From an uncultured Lachnospiraceae bacterium (lineage in GTDB: Bacteria > Bacillota > Clostridia > Lachnospirales > Lachnospiraceae): 64,000 nt of DNA. The notes beneath the pieces were generated by a model. That model made no database searches. It was not told the origin of the DNA and was given only the letters and a program-made list of their open reading frames with translations. This document shows positions 16,901 to 23,639 of the stretch, in pieces (position 1 is the stretch's first letter; each line of letters opens with the position of its first letter). The position numbers and the translations under genes were made by a program. The stretch lies in assembly GCA_910578555.1 (NCBI GenBank), contig CAJTPS010000002.1, forward strand, positions 187,880 through 251,879. The letters are read 5' to 3'.

Positions 16901-18231
16901 GTTCTTTGTTTGGTGGTGGAGCGGGTGGCGCTAGTGCTTCTGGTGGATTTTCTGGACTAATAACCGCATTATCTCCATTGAGCGCTGCTTTGATTGCTAT
17001 CGGAGCGGGGCTTGCTTATGTGTTTGCTACAAATGAAGAAGTAAGACAAAGTTTTGCGAACGCAATAAATGATATAAAAGAGGGACTGCAACCGGCACTC
17101 CAATTAATTACAGAAACAATTATTCCGAGTTTGCAAAGCGGATGGGATACTATTCTTCAAATATTGACTCCTTTGGGAGAATTTTTAGAAGGTGCATTTA
17201 CAAGTATATGGCAAGATATGATAAATCCTGCACTTTCTTATATAGGTGAAACTGTATTACCTTTGCTTGCAGAGTCATTTAAGAATTTATGGAATAATGT
17301 GCTTGTTCCATTAGGAAACTTTTTGTCAAGTGTTTTACAGCCAGTGATACAAATTATTTCAGATGTGTTAAAGATGCTATGGGAAAATGTGGTTGTTCCT
17401 TTGGCTGACACAATAGGAAATGTTTTATCTAAAGCATTTGAAGGACTGTGTGATATATTTAACAACACGGTGGTTCCAATAGTGAACACAGTAATTGAGG
17501 TTTTACAGTTTTTGTGGGATAACGTTTTATCTCCAATAGTAAATTTTCTATGGGATAATTTACAGCCTGCGTTTGAAGGAGTGTTTAATTTTATAGGAGA
17601 TATCATTGATAATTTTTCACAAATTTTTGGAGGTCTAATCGACTTTATAGTGGGCGTGTTTACTGGAGATTGGGAAAAAGCATGGGAGGGTATAAAAAAT
17701 GTATTTAAAGGTGTGTTTAATACAGTTGTAAGCATTGCAGAAACAGTAATAAACAGTATCATAGGTGGATTAAATAAGTTTTTGTCTGGGTTTAACAGTA
17801 TAGCATCAAAGGTTGGAAGCAAGGTTGGTCTAAATATTAGCATACCAACAATACCAGATGTTAGCTTACCTAAATTTGCGACAGGAGCGATTGTATATAA
17901 AGCTACTTATGCAGAAATAGGAGAAAAGGGGAAAGAAGGTGTTGTCCCATTAACAAATAGGGCGGCAATGAGCCAACTTGTAGACGAAATAATGTTGAGC
18001 GCAGGAGGAAGTGGTCAATATAACCAAAATATTGGTGATGGATATTTGCAAAAAATAGAGCAAGCCACATATCGCGGGGTGATGCGAGCAATACAAGATG
18101 CGGGAGGAATAGGAGTAAATGCCAATTTCCAAGTGGAAGGTGACCCGAACGGGCTATTCAATATTGTAAGTCAAGAAGTAAACACAACAGCCAAAAGGAA
18201 AGGAATAGCCCCACCCGCAGTGTTTGCATAA
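13939..18231 (+). CDS. Tape measure protein
   Basis: 1430 residues; fixes tail length and is ejected ahead of DNA. Residues 1-500 are long coiled coils. A hydrophobic stretch follows near residue 535 (KYGFGIRSLYILVNKL), a Gly/Ala-rich hydrophobic block near 990-1030, and at about 1075-1210 several copies of a LW(N/E/D)NV-VPL motif of tail-length repeats. The segment EIGEKGKEGVVPL near the end is typical of tape measures. AGGTGAGAAG precedes the ATG. Its present C-terminus (AKRKGIAPPAVFA) has a diverged counterpart after the next gene. Confidence 0.93.
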   Translation: MAEIDSLEISIQSNIEKVNKNMDLLIKKMGIVAQGISAIGSNKGLDEFIKTAKTASESMGNMESEISKSMKPIEEQAKKISRTFEQVKESFKDLGKGFKVSGGIVDIQKSLQRYENELEKAKLKEQELSSKDMTDSKGYRDAVADIAKYENVIESLKKQLESINKIQVTAKIRIDGRESGERYLVEFKKEITDFKKDIGTISEAYGGIENVPKGGLDIPIENLTSSLAELKAAYPQATNVISAFEEELKNLQNISSKLTKEQIKVKVDEKPIKTATQSIRERIESLSDLFKESGKDFVFSGNTEQLEKQIQKVNAELDGLFNRQDKMIELGKVNTEPFKNLVRDIENARNRLEILENSRPEALNRTLQENAEKARAAAEQLKVFEGKLGKLQVPPIDETNLKKLQTSLKKTEENLEKLRFKLANGIALGKISANIDDSGYRNLREQIVLTEKQAEALREKIGNIGVFERLKQSMSGASSSSKQLQKAFSGLYATLKKIEKGIMSVLSKIGKLIKSMFSLGTATKKSSGGFNFGLKTILKYGFGIRSLYILVNKLKKAVREGMENLIQYSERTNVSVSTLNSSLSQFKNASAAAFAPILNTIAPALNQLIQIFIRATNAVNQFLSALTGSDTWIKAKYNYEDVADKIYGAADAAKGALQPFDKLNNLTTQKDAGAGGVNPGDMFETVPVSDKIKDFADKVKDILEKLFAPLKEAWGREGKFVMDSWKYALDEVWKLIKDIGRDFLTVWQQEKTIKIFEDILHIIGDIGLVIGHLARNFREAWNENETGLHILENIRDIIGVIVHNIRLAADFTVEWADKLNFSPILQAIERFTESLIPVADALSGVMMDFYTMVLLPLAKWTVEKGLPELLDVFTAFNEKVDWGRLRENLAEFWRHLEPFAETIGEGLIIFIERVSDAIANFINSETFVNFLHAVEDWMDSVTPEDVADGIENLAKAFIVFKVACIALQGILAGFDFATKLELISTTLSSLFGGGAGGASASGGFSGLITALSPLSAALIAIGAGLAYVFATNEEVRQSFANAINDIKEGLQPALQLITETIIPSLQSGWDTILQILTPLGEFLEGAFTSIWQDMINPALSYIGETVLPLLAESFKNLWNNVLVPLGNFLSSVLQPVIQIISDVLKMLWENVVVPLADTIGNVLSKAFEGLCDIFNNTVVPIVNTVIEVLQFLWDNVLSPIVNFLWDNLQPAFEGVFNFIGDIIDNFSQIFGGLIDFIVGVFTGDWEKAWEGIKNVFKGVFNTVVSIAETVINSIIGGLNKFLSGFNSIASKVGSKVGLNISIPTIPDVSLPKFATGAIVYKATYAEIGEKGKEGVVPLTNRAAMSQLVDEIMLSAGGSGQYNQNIGDGYLQKIEQATYRGVMRAIQDAGGIGVNANFQVEGDPNGLFNIVSQEVNTTAKRKGIAPPAVFA

Positions 18232-18233
18232 TG

Positions 18234-18262
18234 TTGATTAAAACAATATAATGTGATATAAT
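18234..18262 (+). promoter_or_regulatory. Moron promoter
   Basis: TTGATT (18234-18239), 17-bp spacer, TATAAT (18257-18262) preceded by TGTGA. It starts 3 nt after the tape measure stop and reads into the zinc-ribbon/TM2 gene. Confidence 0.85.
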
Positions 18263-18291
18263 GTAGAAAAACACAAAAAAAGGGGGAAAAT

Positions 18292-18732
18292 ATGAGCATA
18301 ATAAGCTGCCCAGAATGCGGTTCAGAAATAAGCGATACGGCAAGAAACTGCCCAAGATGTGGTTATTCATTTGAAAAGATGAAATTCTGTAAGTTTTGCG
18401 GGGAAAAGATACCAGAAGATAGTGTTGTATGCACAAAATGCGGTAGGCAAGTGGAAAACGCGGTTCAAAGCGGCGGTATTACGATAAATAACGCCGCCAA
18501 TTCAACCGCAAATTCAAATATTCAAGATATTCCAAAGGTTCAAAAAAGGGTTGATAAAGTTGTTGCTCTTATTATTTGTATATGTCTTGGATGGTGCGGA
18601 ATACACAAATTTTATGAAGGAAAGGTTGGAATGGGTATAGTTTATATATTTACTTTTGGATTGTTTGGAATTGGGTGGATTGTAGATATTATAACTATTG
18701 CGATGAAACCGAACCCATATTACGTACAATAA
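18292..18732 (+). CDS. Zinc-ribbon plus TM2-domain membrane protein (moron)
   Basis: 146 residues. The N-terminus has two zinc ribbons (CPECGSEISDTARNCPRCGY and CKFCGEKI...CTKCGR). The C-terminus is a TM2 domain with two membrane helices (VVALIICICLGWCGIHKFY, and the second MGIVYIFTFGLFGIGWIVD). Such proteins are bacterial membrane proteins of unknown role, not virion parts. It has its own promoter and AGGGGG ribosome site and lies between the tape measure and an orphan tape measure 3' end, so it is inserted cargo. Confidence 0.82.
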   Translation: MSIISCPECGSEISDTARNCPRCGYSFEKMKFCKFCGEKIPEDSVVCTKCGRQVENAVQSGGITINNAANSTANSNIQDIPKVQKRVDKVVALIICICLGWCGIHKFYEGKVGMGIVYIFTFGLFGIGWIVDIITIAMKPNPYYVQ

Positions 18733-18739
18733 AATATAA

Positions 18740-18937
18740 GGATATCAAAGAAGCGTACAAACCGTACAAAGCGATTCTGAATTAAAAGCACTTTTGCGGG
18801 AAAACAATTCGTTACTTAGGGCGATACTGGAAAAGCCAAATATAAGCGATGGTGAAATTTACAATTCATTTCAATATTCTTATCAGTCGCAAGCAAAAAG
18901 GAAAGGAGTAACTTCATTAGATCCTGTGCTTGCATAA
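18740..18937 (+). pseudogene. Orphan 3' end of a tape measure gene
   Basis: Open frame without start or ribosome site encoding 65 residues ending in QAKRKGVTSLDPVLA, parallel to the true tape measure ending TAKRKGIAPPAVFA. The part LLRENNSLLRAILEKP is like usual tape measure C-termini of Firmicutes phages. It appears to be the displaced ancestral end left when the moron block was inserted with a replacement 3' end. Confidence 0.75.
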
Positions 18938-18942
18938 TCAAA

Positions 18943-18998
18943 TTGAATAATCCCTCGTATCGTGATATAATATTACAAATTACGATACGGGGGATTAT
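18943..18998 (+). promoter_or_regulatory. Promoter embedded in a 17-bp inverted repeat
   Basis: TTGAAT (18943-18948), 17-bp spacer, TATAAT (18966-18971). Arms 18947-18963 and 18982-18998 are complementary over 17 bp with one T.G; the 18-nt centre holds the -10 box. The right arm also includes the ribosome site of the lipoprotein gene. Because transcription starts inside, the repeat should act as DNA, as an operator for a dimeric repressor. Confidence 0.75.
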
Positions 18999-19002
18999 AC
19001 AA

Positions 19003-19503
19003 ATGAAAAAGATAATTTTATTAACACTAATAACAACTGTATTGATGCTTTCTGGGTGCGGTCACAAAAGCGAAGAAGAATTGATTGATATTGAACAATT
19101 CAAATGTCAAGATTCAATTCAGACGGTATTTGACATTTTAGGGGAATCACAGATTGAAAGCAGTGAAGGAAAGTGCAAATATGAAGATTTGAATTTATGG
19201 GGTTATAATGGTAGCGTTTCGTTTGAGTTGAGAGACAACAAAGACACAATAAAAAGTTTTTGTTGTTATTTAACATTAAATAAAAAAGAGTTTGAAAAGG
19301 TGATTTTTCATTTTTCCGAGAAGTACGGTTCTTATGAAGTAGATAACTGGGGAGAAAATTCTACATGGTACAAATGGAAAATAGAAGATGAAAACAAGGG
19401 TTATAGCGAAATAAGCATACGGGCTAACAAGAACAAAGAGTATGCAATATTTTTTCTGATGAATGGTCTAATAAAAAAGACGAAGCGTATTATAAGCATT
19501 TAA
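19003..19503 (+). CDS. Lipoprotein (moron)
   Basis: 166 residues with a lipoprotein signal peptide (MKKIILLTLITTVLMLSGC, lipobox LSGC), so it is anchored outside the membrane of the lysogen. The start at ATG 19003 follows the palindrome-embedded promoter and a GGGGGA ribosome site; a longer in-frame start at 18943 is upstream of the promoter start point. The last 15 residues look out of frame: one extra T in the T-run 19450-19455 would restore a charged, more natural ending that stops at 19523. Confidence 0.72.
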   Translation: MKKIILLTLITTVLMLSGCGHKSEEELIDIEQFKCQDSIQTVFDILGESQIESSEGKCKYEDLNLWGYNGSVSFELRDNKDTIKSFCCYLTLNKKEFEKVIFHFSEKYGSYEVDNWGENSTWYKWKIEDENKGYSEISIRANKNKEYAIFFLMNGLIKKTKRIISI

Positions 19504-19530
19504 AGGAAGAAAAAAAAGAATGAAGTAAAT

Positions 19531-19914
19531 GTGATTTTTTATAAAGATTATGAACTAGATGGGGAAAAGGTCACAATTTCTCTAAACGAAACAGAGGATG
19601 ATTTAGAGGTATCTATTTTGGGAAAATCAAAAACAGAAGAAAAAGCCAGTTTACTGTTGACCATAATTTCATCTGATATGAAAGAAATAAGTCATTCCAT
19701 TTCTGTGTTTTGCGGAGATTTGTATATGATGAAAACAAGTGGCGGTACAGTATTCGGTATAAATAGAGACGGAAGTGTTTCTTTTTCGGCTCCAGATTGG
19801 TACGGATTTCCGGATGAAGAAGATGCAACAGAAGAATTGAAAGATTATATGAAAAGTGTAAAAGAAGCAGAAAAAGATTTTTTAGAGGAAATACAGAATT
19901 TGACAGGAATATAA
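19531..19914 (+). CDS. Hypothetical acidic protein
   Basis: 127 residues from a GTG with poor ribosome site. Beta-rich N-terminal half, acidic C-terminal helix (ATEELKDYMKSVKEAEKDFL). It follows the lipoprotein in the same moron transcript. The weak start suggests a truncated or coupled gene. No family recognised. Confidence 0.5.
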   Translation: MIFYKDYELDGEKVTISLNETEDDLEVSILGKSKTEEKASLLLTIISSDMKEISHSISVFCGDLYMMKTSGGTVFGINRDGSVSFSAPDWYGFPDEEDATEELKDYMKSVKEAEKDFLEEIQNLTGI

Positions 19915-19916
19915 AT

Positions 19917-19979
19917 TACTTCATTGGCGCAATCACTCAGGAAGAATTTGAAGAATATACAAAAAGAGAGGAATTGTAA
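19917..19979 (+). pseudogene. Fragment like the end of an XkdX-type protein
   Basis: Twenty codons without start (YFIGAITQEEFEEYTKREEL) match the usual C-terminal pattern IGKITxEEYKEITG of small XkdX-like phage tail proteins. Short, so the match is tentative; it would fit another displaced gene end in this moron zone. Confidence 0.4.
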
Positions 19980-19980
19980 A

Positions 19981-20157
19981 ATGTCGAGAAAGAATAGTGG
20001 CTCTTGTGTTGGCCCGTGTTTGGGAACAATGATTGAAATGATAATAATGATTCCATTTTTACCGTTTATGCTTGTTTTAAGTTGCGCGAAGGATTATAAG
20101 CCGATGAACTCTAAAGGAAGGAAAATAAGCAGAGCGAAAACAAAGAAGTGGTTTTGA
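19981..20157 (+). CDS. Small membrane protein
   Basis: 58 residues with one hydrophobic helix (MIEMIIMIPFLPFMLVLSC) and a basic C-terminus. GAGAGG lies about 8 nt before ATG 19981, which is preferred over the start at 19924 inside the XkdX-like fragment. Possibly a moron membrane protein; function unknown. Confidence 0.6.
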   Translation: MSRKNSGSCVGPCLGTMIEMIIMIPFLPFMLVLSCAKDYKPMNSKGRKISRAKTKKWF

Positions 20158-20220
20158 TTTTTGGTATGTAAAAATTAGTGAAAGTTATACTGGGTGAAGA
20201 ATAAAAATGAAAAGGAGAAA

Positions 20221-20511
20221 ATGATGTATCGGAAAATCATAGAAGAAACATTCGACCAAGTAAACGAAAAATATATGGAATATGTGAACAGCGAAGAATA
20301 TGTGAAAGGTTTCGACGAGTCAGAAATGGAGTTTCCAGACATCGTAGCCGCGCTTGCGTCAAGGGCAAGGGAGGAATCTCTGGCAATCACAAAAGCTGTT
20401 CTTGTGAAGTTACTTGATTCCGAAGACTTCAAGAGAGAACTGTTTAAGGATATGTTGAAGCAGGCAGAAGCAGAGAAGAAGCGGACAGGGAAGAATCCGT
20501 TTGATTTGTGA
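20221..20511 (+). CDS. Hypothetical helical protein
   Basis: 96 residues, all-helical and charged (FDQVNEKYMEYVNSEEYVKG; KRELFKDMLKQAEAEKKR). Start at the first of two ATGs after AAAAGGAG. No family recognised. It ends the first moron group before the antirepressor promoter. Confidence 0.6.
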   Translation: MMYRKIIEETFDQVNEKYMEYVNSEEYVKGFDESEMEFPDIVAALASRAREESLAITKAVLVKLLDSEDFKRELFKDMLKQAEAEKKRTGKNPFDL

Positions 20512-20541
20512 TAGAATCAATGGATGGCTTGAGAAACGGTA

Positions 20542-20569
20542 TTGACATTCAAGAAAACCATGCTAAAAT
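20542..20569 (+). promoter_or_regulatory. Promoter of the Rha-like gene
   Basis: TTGACA (20542-20547), 16-bp spacer, TAAAAT (20564-20569), facing the Rha-like gene 170 nt downstream. Confidence 0.7.
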
Positions 20570-20646
20570 AACAGTTACAACTTAATATTCAGATAAAAGA
20601 TTATTGGAGATACGGTTTTAACAGATTCATTCATGTGTGAGATTCT

Positions 20647-20700
20647 AAACTCGACACATTGTGTAGGCATTTTATGTCTGCATGGTGCGCCGAGTTTTTA
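20647..20700 (+). terminator. Attenuator-like structure in the Rha leader
   Basis: AAACTCG (20647-20653) pairs with CGAGTTT (20691-20697), followed by TTTA; the loop can fold further. It lies between promoter and coding region, so it should act as an attenuator rather than an operon end. Confidence 0.55.
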
Positions 20701-20736
20701 TTTGCCAATAAACTATCAAAAAGGAGGAATAGTATC

Positions 20737-21390
20737 ATGTTGGTGGAAACGAGGAAACTGAACAAAAGAGAAATCAATGTTGTTACAAGCCTTGATGTTG
20801 CTGAAACATTTGAGAAAGAACACAGAAATGTATTGGCTGATATTCGCAATATTCAAAGCGAAATTAGTACCGCTGAATTTTCAGCGCTATTTTACGAGGA
20901 TGAATATAAGGCTTCAAACGGGAAGAAGAACCCCATGTTCTATATGAACCGTGACGGATTTACGCTTCTTGTTATGGGATATACAGGCGAAAAGGCTATG
21001 AAGTTTAAGCTTGCATACATCAATCAGTTTAACCAGATGGAAGAACTCCTCAAAGGTAAGCTGATTGAGAGGGAAAAAGGAATAGCAGTAAGACAGTCTC
21101 TTACCAAGGCGATTCAGCAGTCGGGAGAAGATGAAAGGACGCACGGACACGCATATTCGCTTTATACCGATTTGATTTACAAGGCAGTATTCGGAAAGAA
21201 CGCAAAGCAATTAAGAGAAGAATACGGGATAACCAATCAGGACAATCTGAGAGACTTATTCGCGCAGGAAGAACTTGCAAAGGTAAAATCCGTAGAAATG
21301 ATCGTTAGCGGTCTTGTAGATTGTGGATGGGGTTATGATGATGTGAAGGACTTCATAACAAACAGTACGAAGAAACTGATAGCGGCGTAG
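20737..21390 (+). CDS. Rha-family antirepressor-like regulator
   Basis: 217 residues. N-terminal pRha domain (residues 15-95): TSLDVAETFEKEHRNVLADI, FYMNRDGFTLLVMGYTGEKA and KLAYINQFNQME are its signature. The C-terminal part is a separate helical domain. Family members interfere with prophage repression or host growth. AAGGAGG lies before ATG 20737. It has its own promoter and leader, and is an unusual passenger inside the tail region. Confidence 0.85.
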   Translation: MLVETRKLNKREINVVTSLDVAETFEKEHRNVLADIRNIQSEISTAEFSALFYEDEYKASNGKKNPMFYMNRDGFTLLVMGYTGEKAMKFKLAYINQFNQMEELLKGKLIEREKGIAVRQSLTKAIQQSGEDERTHGHAYSLYTDLIYKAVFGKNAKQLREEYGITNQDNLRDLFAQEELAKVKSVEMIVSGLVDCGWGYDDVKDFITNSTKKLIAA

Positions 21391-21393
21391 GAT

Positions 21394-21531
21394 TTATGAT
21401 GTAATGAAACGGGGGGAGCATAAAAGCTCCCCACTGTTTTGCCGCCTCCTATCGTCTAGCCAATGGGTAATGTAGTAACAAAACATATTCCCTAAGACGG
21501 CAACGGTTAATGATAAAATAAATTCTACCAT
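21394..21531 (-). CDS. 45-residue single-membrane-helix peptide (possible small toxin)
   Basis: Minus-strand gene starting at 21531 with GGAGGTGG 4 nt upstream: MVEFILSLTVAVLGNMFCYY followed by a short charged tail (THWLDDRRRQ). The plan (about 20 hydrophobic residues, then xxWLDxx) is that of small membrane peptides scattered in Firmicutes genomes, some of them type I toxins. It has its own extended -10 promoter and overlaps the Rha terminator hairpin on the opposite strand. Confidence 0.62.
   Translation of the reverse strand: MVEFILSLTVAVLGNMFCYYITHWLDDRRRQNSGELLCSPRFITS
21413..21432. terminator. Terminator hairpin after the Rha-like gene
   Basis: GGGGAGC (21413-21419), loop ATAAAA, GCTCCCC (21426-21432), then ACTGTTTT. 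Weak U-tract on the plus strand. It lies inside the minus-strand peptide gene. Confidence 0.6.
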
Positions 21532-21565
21532 ATAACCACCTCCCCGACTAGCGAGGGAATAATTT

Positions 21566-21574
21566 ATTATATCA
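21566..21574 (-). promoter_or_regulatory. Extended -10 promoter of the minus-strand peptide
   Basis: TGATATAAT on the minus strand, 35 nt before the start codon; the 5' leader contains a small CCC/GGG hairpin. Same TGnTATAAT form as the other moron promoters here. Confidence 0.6.
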
Positions 21575-21677
21575 TATTCTTCAAAGAAATGAAAAAATTT
21601 TTGCAGTTTTTAAAAACAATCGAAATGTTAACTGATTGGCAAGATAAAAATAAAGTAAATAAAGTGACCATGCTAAA

Positions 21678-21780
21678 GAGCATCCGTTATGCAACGGGTG
21701 TTCTTTTTATGCTCATTTTAATTGCAACCAGATTGCAACAAATTAAAACGAATTGCAACCATACATCCGTGACGGGTGTA
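21678..21780 (+). promoter_or_regulatory. Two related hairpins flanking three phased ATTGCAAC repeats
   Basis: Hairpin 21678-21703 (11 bp, loop ATGC) and hairpin 21762-21780 (8 bp, loop TGA) share the ATCCG/CGGGTGT core and are each followed by TTTTTAT. Between them ATTGCAAC occurs at 21721, 21732 and 21752, spaced 11 and 20 bp, that is one and two helical turns, as for cooperative protein binding. The region 21575-21810 otherwise holds no convincing gene. Confidence 0.55.
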
Positions 21781-21810
21781 TTTTTATACACATTTTTAGG
21801 AGAGTAACAC

Positions 21811-22203
21811 ATGATATTGTTTCAATTCGGCTCACTTGTATTTGACAAGTACATAAAGTATGACGGATATGACCAGACACCAAACGCAAGACAGGACTTA
21901 GACAGTTACCGTGACGCGGACGGAGTTTTGCAAAGAAACGCCTTGAGACATACAGCTACTGGTATTGAGTTTGATACGCATGTCATGTGGAGTGAAGATT
22001 TTGACCAAATGATAGCGGGAATGACAGCAAGCTACATCAATTTTAATGAGCGAGACGCAATGTGCAGTTATTACGATTTTGAAACCAGAACGCAGAAGAC
22101 GGGACATTTTTATCTGGATTCAAACTGGAAGACGCATGTTATTTGGAGGTGTGGAGACAGGTTGCTTTATGGCGAGACACATTTTGCATTTGTAGAATAT
22201 TAA
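21811..22203 (+). CDS. Distal tail-associated protein (DUF6711-like)
   Basis: 130 residues with the pattern FDKYIKYDGYDQTPNARQDL and DADGVLQRNALRHTATGIEF recalled for short phage tail proteins following the tape measure. AGGAG precedes the ATG. It resembles the beta-sandwich part of distal tail proteins; probably part of the tail tip hub. Confidence 0.7.
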   Translation: MILFQFGSLVFDKYIKYDGYDQTPNARQDLDSYRDADGVLQRNALRHTATGIEFDTHVMWSEDFDQMIAGMTASYINFNERDAMCSYYDFETRTQKTGHFYLDSNWKTHVIWRCGDRLLYGETHFAFVEY

Positions 22204-22223
22204 ATTGTAGGAGAACGGGTGTT

Positions 22224-23639
22224 ATGGAAGTATCAACAGCCACAAAACAGGCGTACAAGAATAACAGCATACATAAGGAATTGACTTTGGAGTTTCCAAA
22301 CCTTAATCTAACGATTCCGCATAAACAGATTTACGGTGAGAGCATGAGACTTAAGGAGTCCATTATGGACAGCAACCGCGTGGAATTTGTCGGGTGCATA
22401 TCGTCCATGTTTGAGATTCAAGTGTATGGCGTGGAAGCAAAACTTAAGAATGAATTTGTGAGGGTTTCAATAAAGACGGAAGACACAGAAAGCATACCGC
22501 TGTTTCAAGGATATGTGGATTCCGCACAGATGCAGTCGAACAAGAATTATAAGAAGATTACAGCTTATGACATCCTGCATAATAAGGGAGATATTGACGT
22601 TTCGGCTTGGTATAAATCGCTGATTTTCCCGATTACCCTTAAGAATCTGCGAGACAGCTTATTTAATTACATCGGGATTGAACAAGTGGAAACAGCGTTA
22701 CCAAACGATGATGTGTCGATTAGCAAGCAGTATGACCCAAAATCATTGAAATCACTTAACGTCATTAAGGCAATATGTCAGATTAACGGGGCGTTTGGAA
22801 TTATCAACAGGCATGGAAAATTTGAGTATAGGATTCTTGCGCAGAACATCATTGACGCAGTTTATCCGTCCGTATCTTTGTTTCCATCAAATGGACTATT
22901 TCCGGCAAATCCAGACGTTGCAGAAGCAATGGCGCAGCGTATTGCAGATGAAGTGCAGGCGGAGGCATTTAGCTTTTACAGAAAAGTTGATTTTGAGGAA
23001 TATGAGGTCAAGCCTGTTGATAAGTTGACAATTAGACAGTCAGAAGAAGATAACGGTGTTACCTATGGAACGGGAGATAATAACTACATTATACAGGCGA
23101 ACATTTTTACATATGGTCTCTCAGATGCGGTTCTTACACAGATAGCAAAAAAAGTTTACAGGAATGTCAAGGGTGTTTCGTTTAGACCGTTTAAGTCAAT
23201 AAATAATGGCCTTCCGTGGGTAGAGTGCGGATTGGACGCTGTGACATATTACGTCACAGACCCAACGGGAACGGGTGTTATGAAAATGTCGGATTCCAAA
23301 GAAGAACAGAACGTAACAAGTTTTTATGTGTTTGACAGGGAATTAAAAGGAATACAGGCGTTATCTGACAGTTATAGTGCACAGGGAGACGAATACCAAT
23401 CAGAGTTTATCACGGACTTGCAGACACAGATTGATACGTTGAAAAAGAAACAGTCTTCTGGCATTACAAAACCGGAGATGGAGGATTATGCGTATAGCAG
23501 GGATGAGATAGATGATATGCTTGCAAACTCTGAACCGGGCGGAGACGGCGGCACACCTATCGTTTCTGTAAAAGTTTTGCCAGAAAAACCAGATTTAAAT
23601 GTAATTTATTTGGTTGAGGGAGAGGTTGTCATTAATTAA
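22224..23639 (+). CDS. Tail-tip hub / tail-associated structural protein
   Basis: 471 residues. Residues 20-130 have the LTLEFPNLNLTIPHKQIYGE and FQGYVDSAQ pattern of tail hub (gp27/gp44-like) proteins of Firmicutes phages, and the C-terminus has a coiled coil (LQTQIDTLKKKQ) and a linker ending in a small beta motif (VLPEKPDLNVIYLVEG). ATG 22224 follows TAGGAG; the longer frame from 22143 overlaps the previous gene. Confidence 0.75.
   Translation: MEVSTATKQAYKNNSIHKELTLEFPNLNLTIPHKQIYGESMRLKESIMDSNRVEFVGCISSMFEIQVYGVEAKLKNEFVRVSIKTEDTESIPLFQGYVDSAQMQSNKNYKKITAYDILHNKGDIDVSAWYKSLIFPITLKNLRDSLFNYIGIEQVETALPNDDVSISKQYDPKSLKSLNVIKAICQINGAFGIINRHGKFEYRILAQNIIDAVYPSVSLFPSNGLFPANPDVAEAMAQRIADEVQAEAFSFYRKVDFEEYEVKPVDKLTIRQSEEDNGVTYGTGDNNYIIQANIFTYGLSDAVLTQIAKKVYRNVKGVSFRPFKSINNGLPWVECGLDAVTYYVTDPTGTGVMKMSDSKEEQNVTSFYVFDRELKGIQALSDSYSAQGDEYQSEFITDLQTQIDTLKKKQSSGITKPEMEDYAYSRDEIDDMLANSEPGGDGGTPIVSVKVLPEKPDLNVIYLVEGEVVIN

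Noticed and set aside
17238..17843. 201-codon minus-strand frame near the tape measure end
   Set aside because: Antisense shadow of the repeated LW-NV-VPL segment; no start signals.
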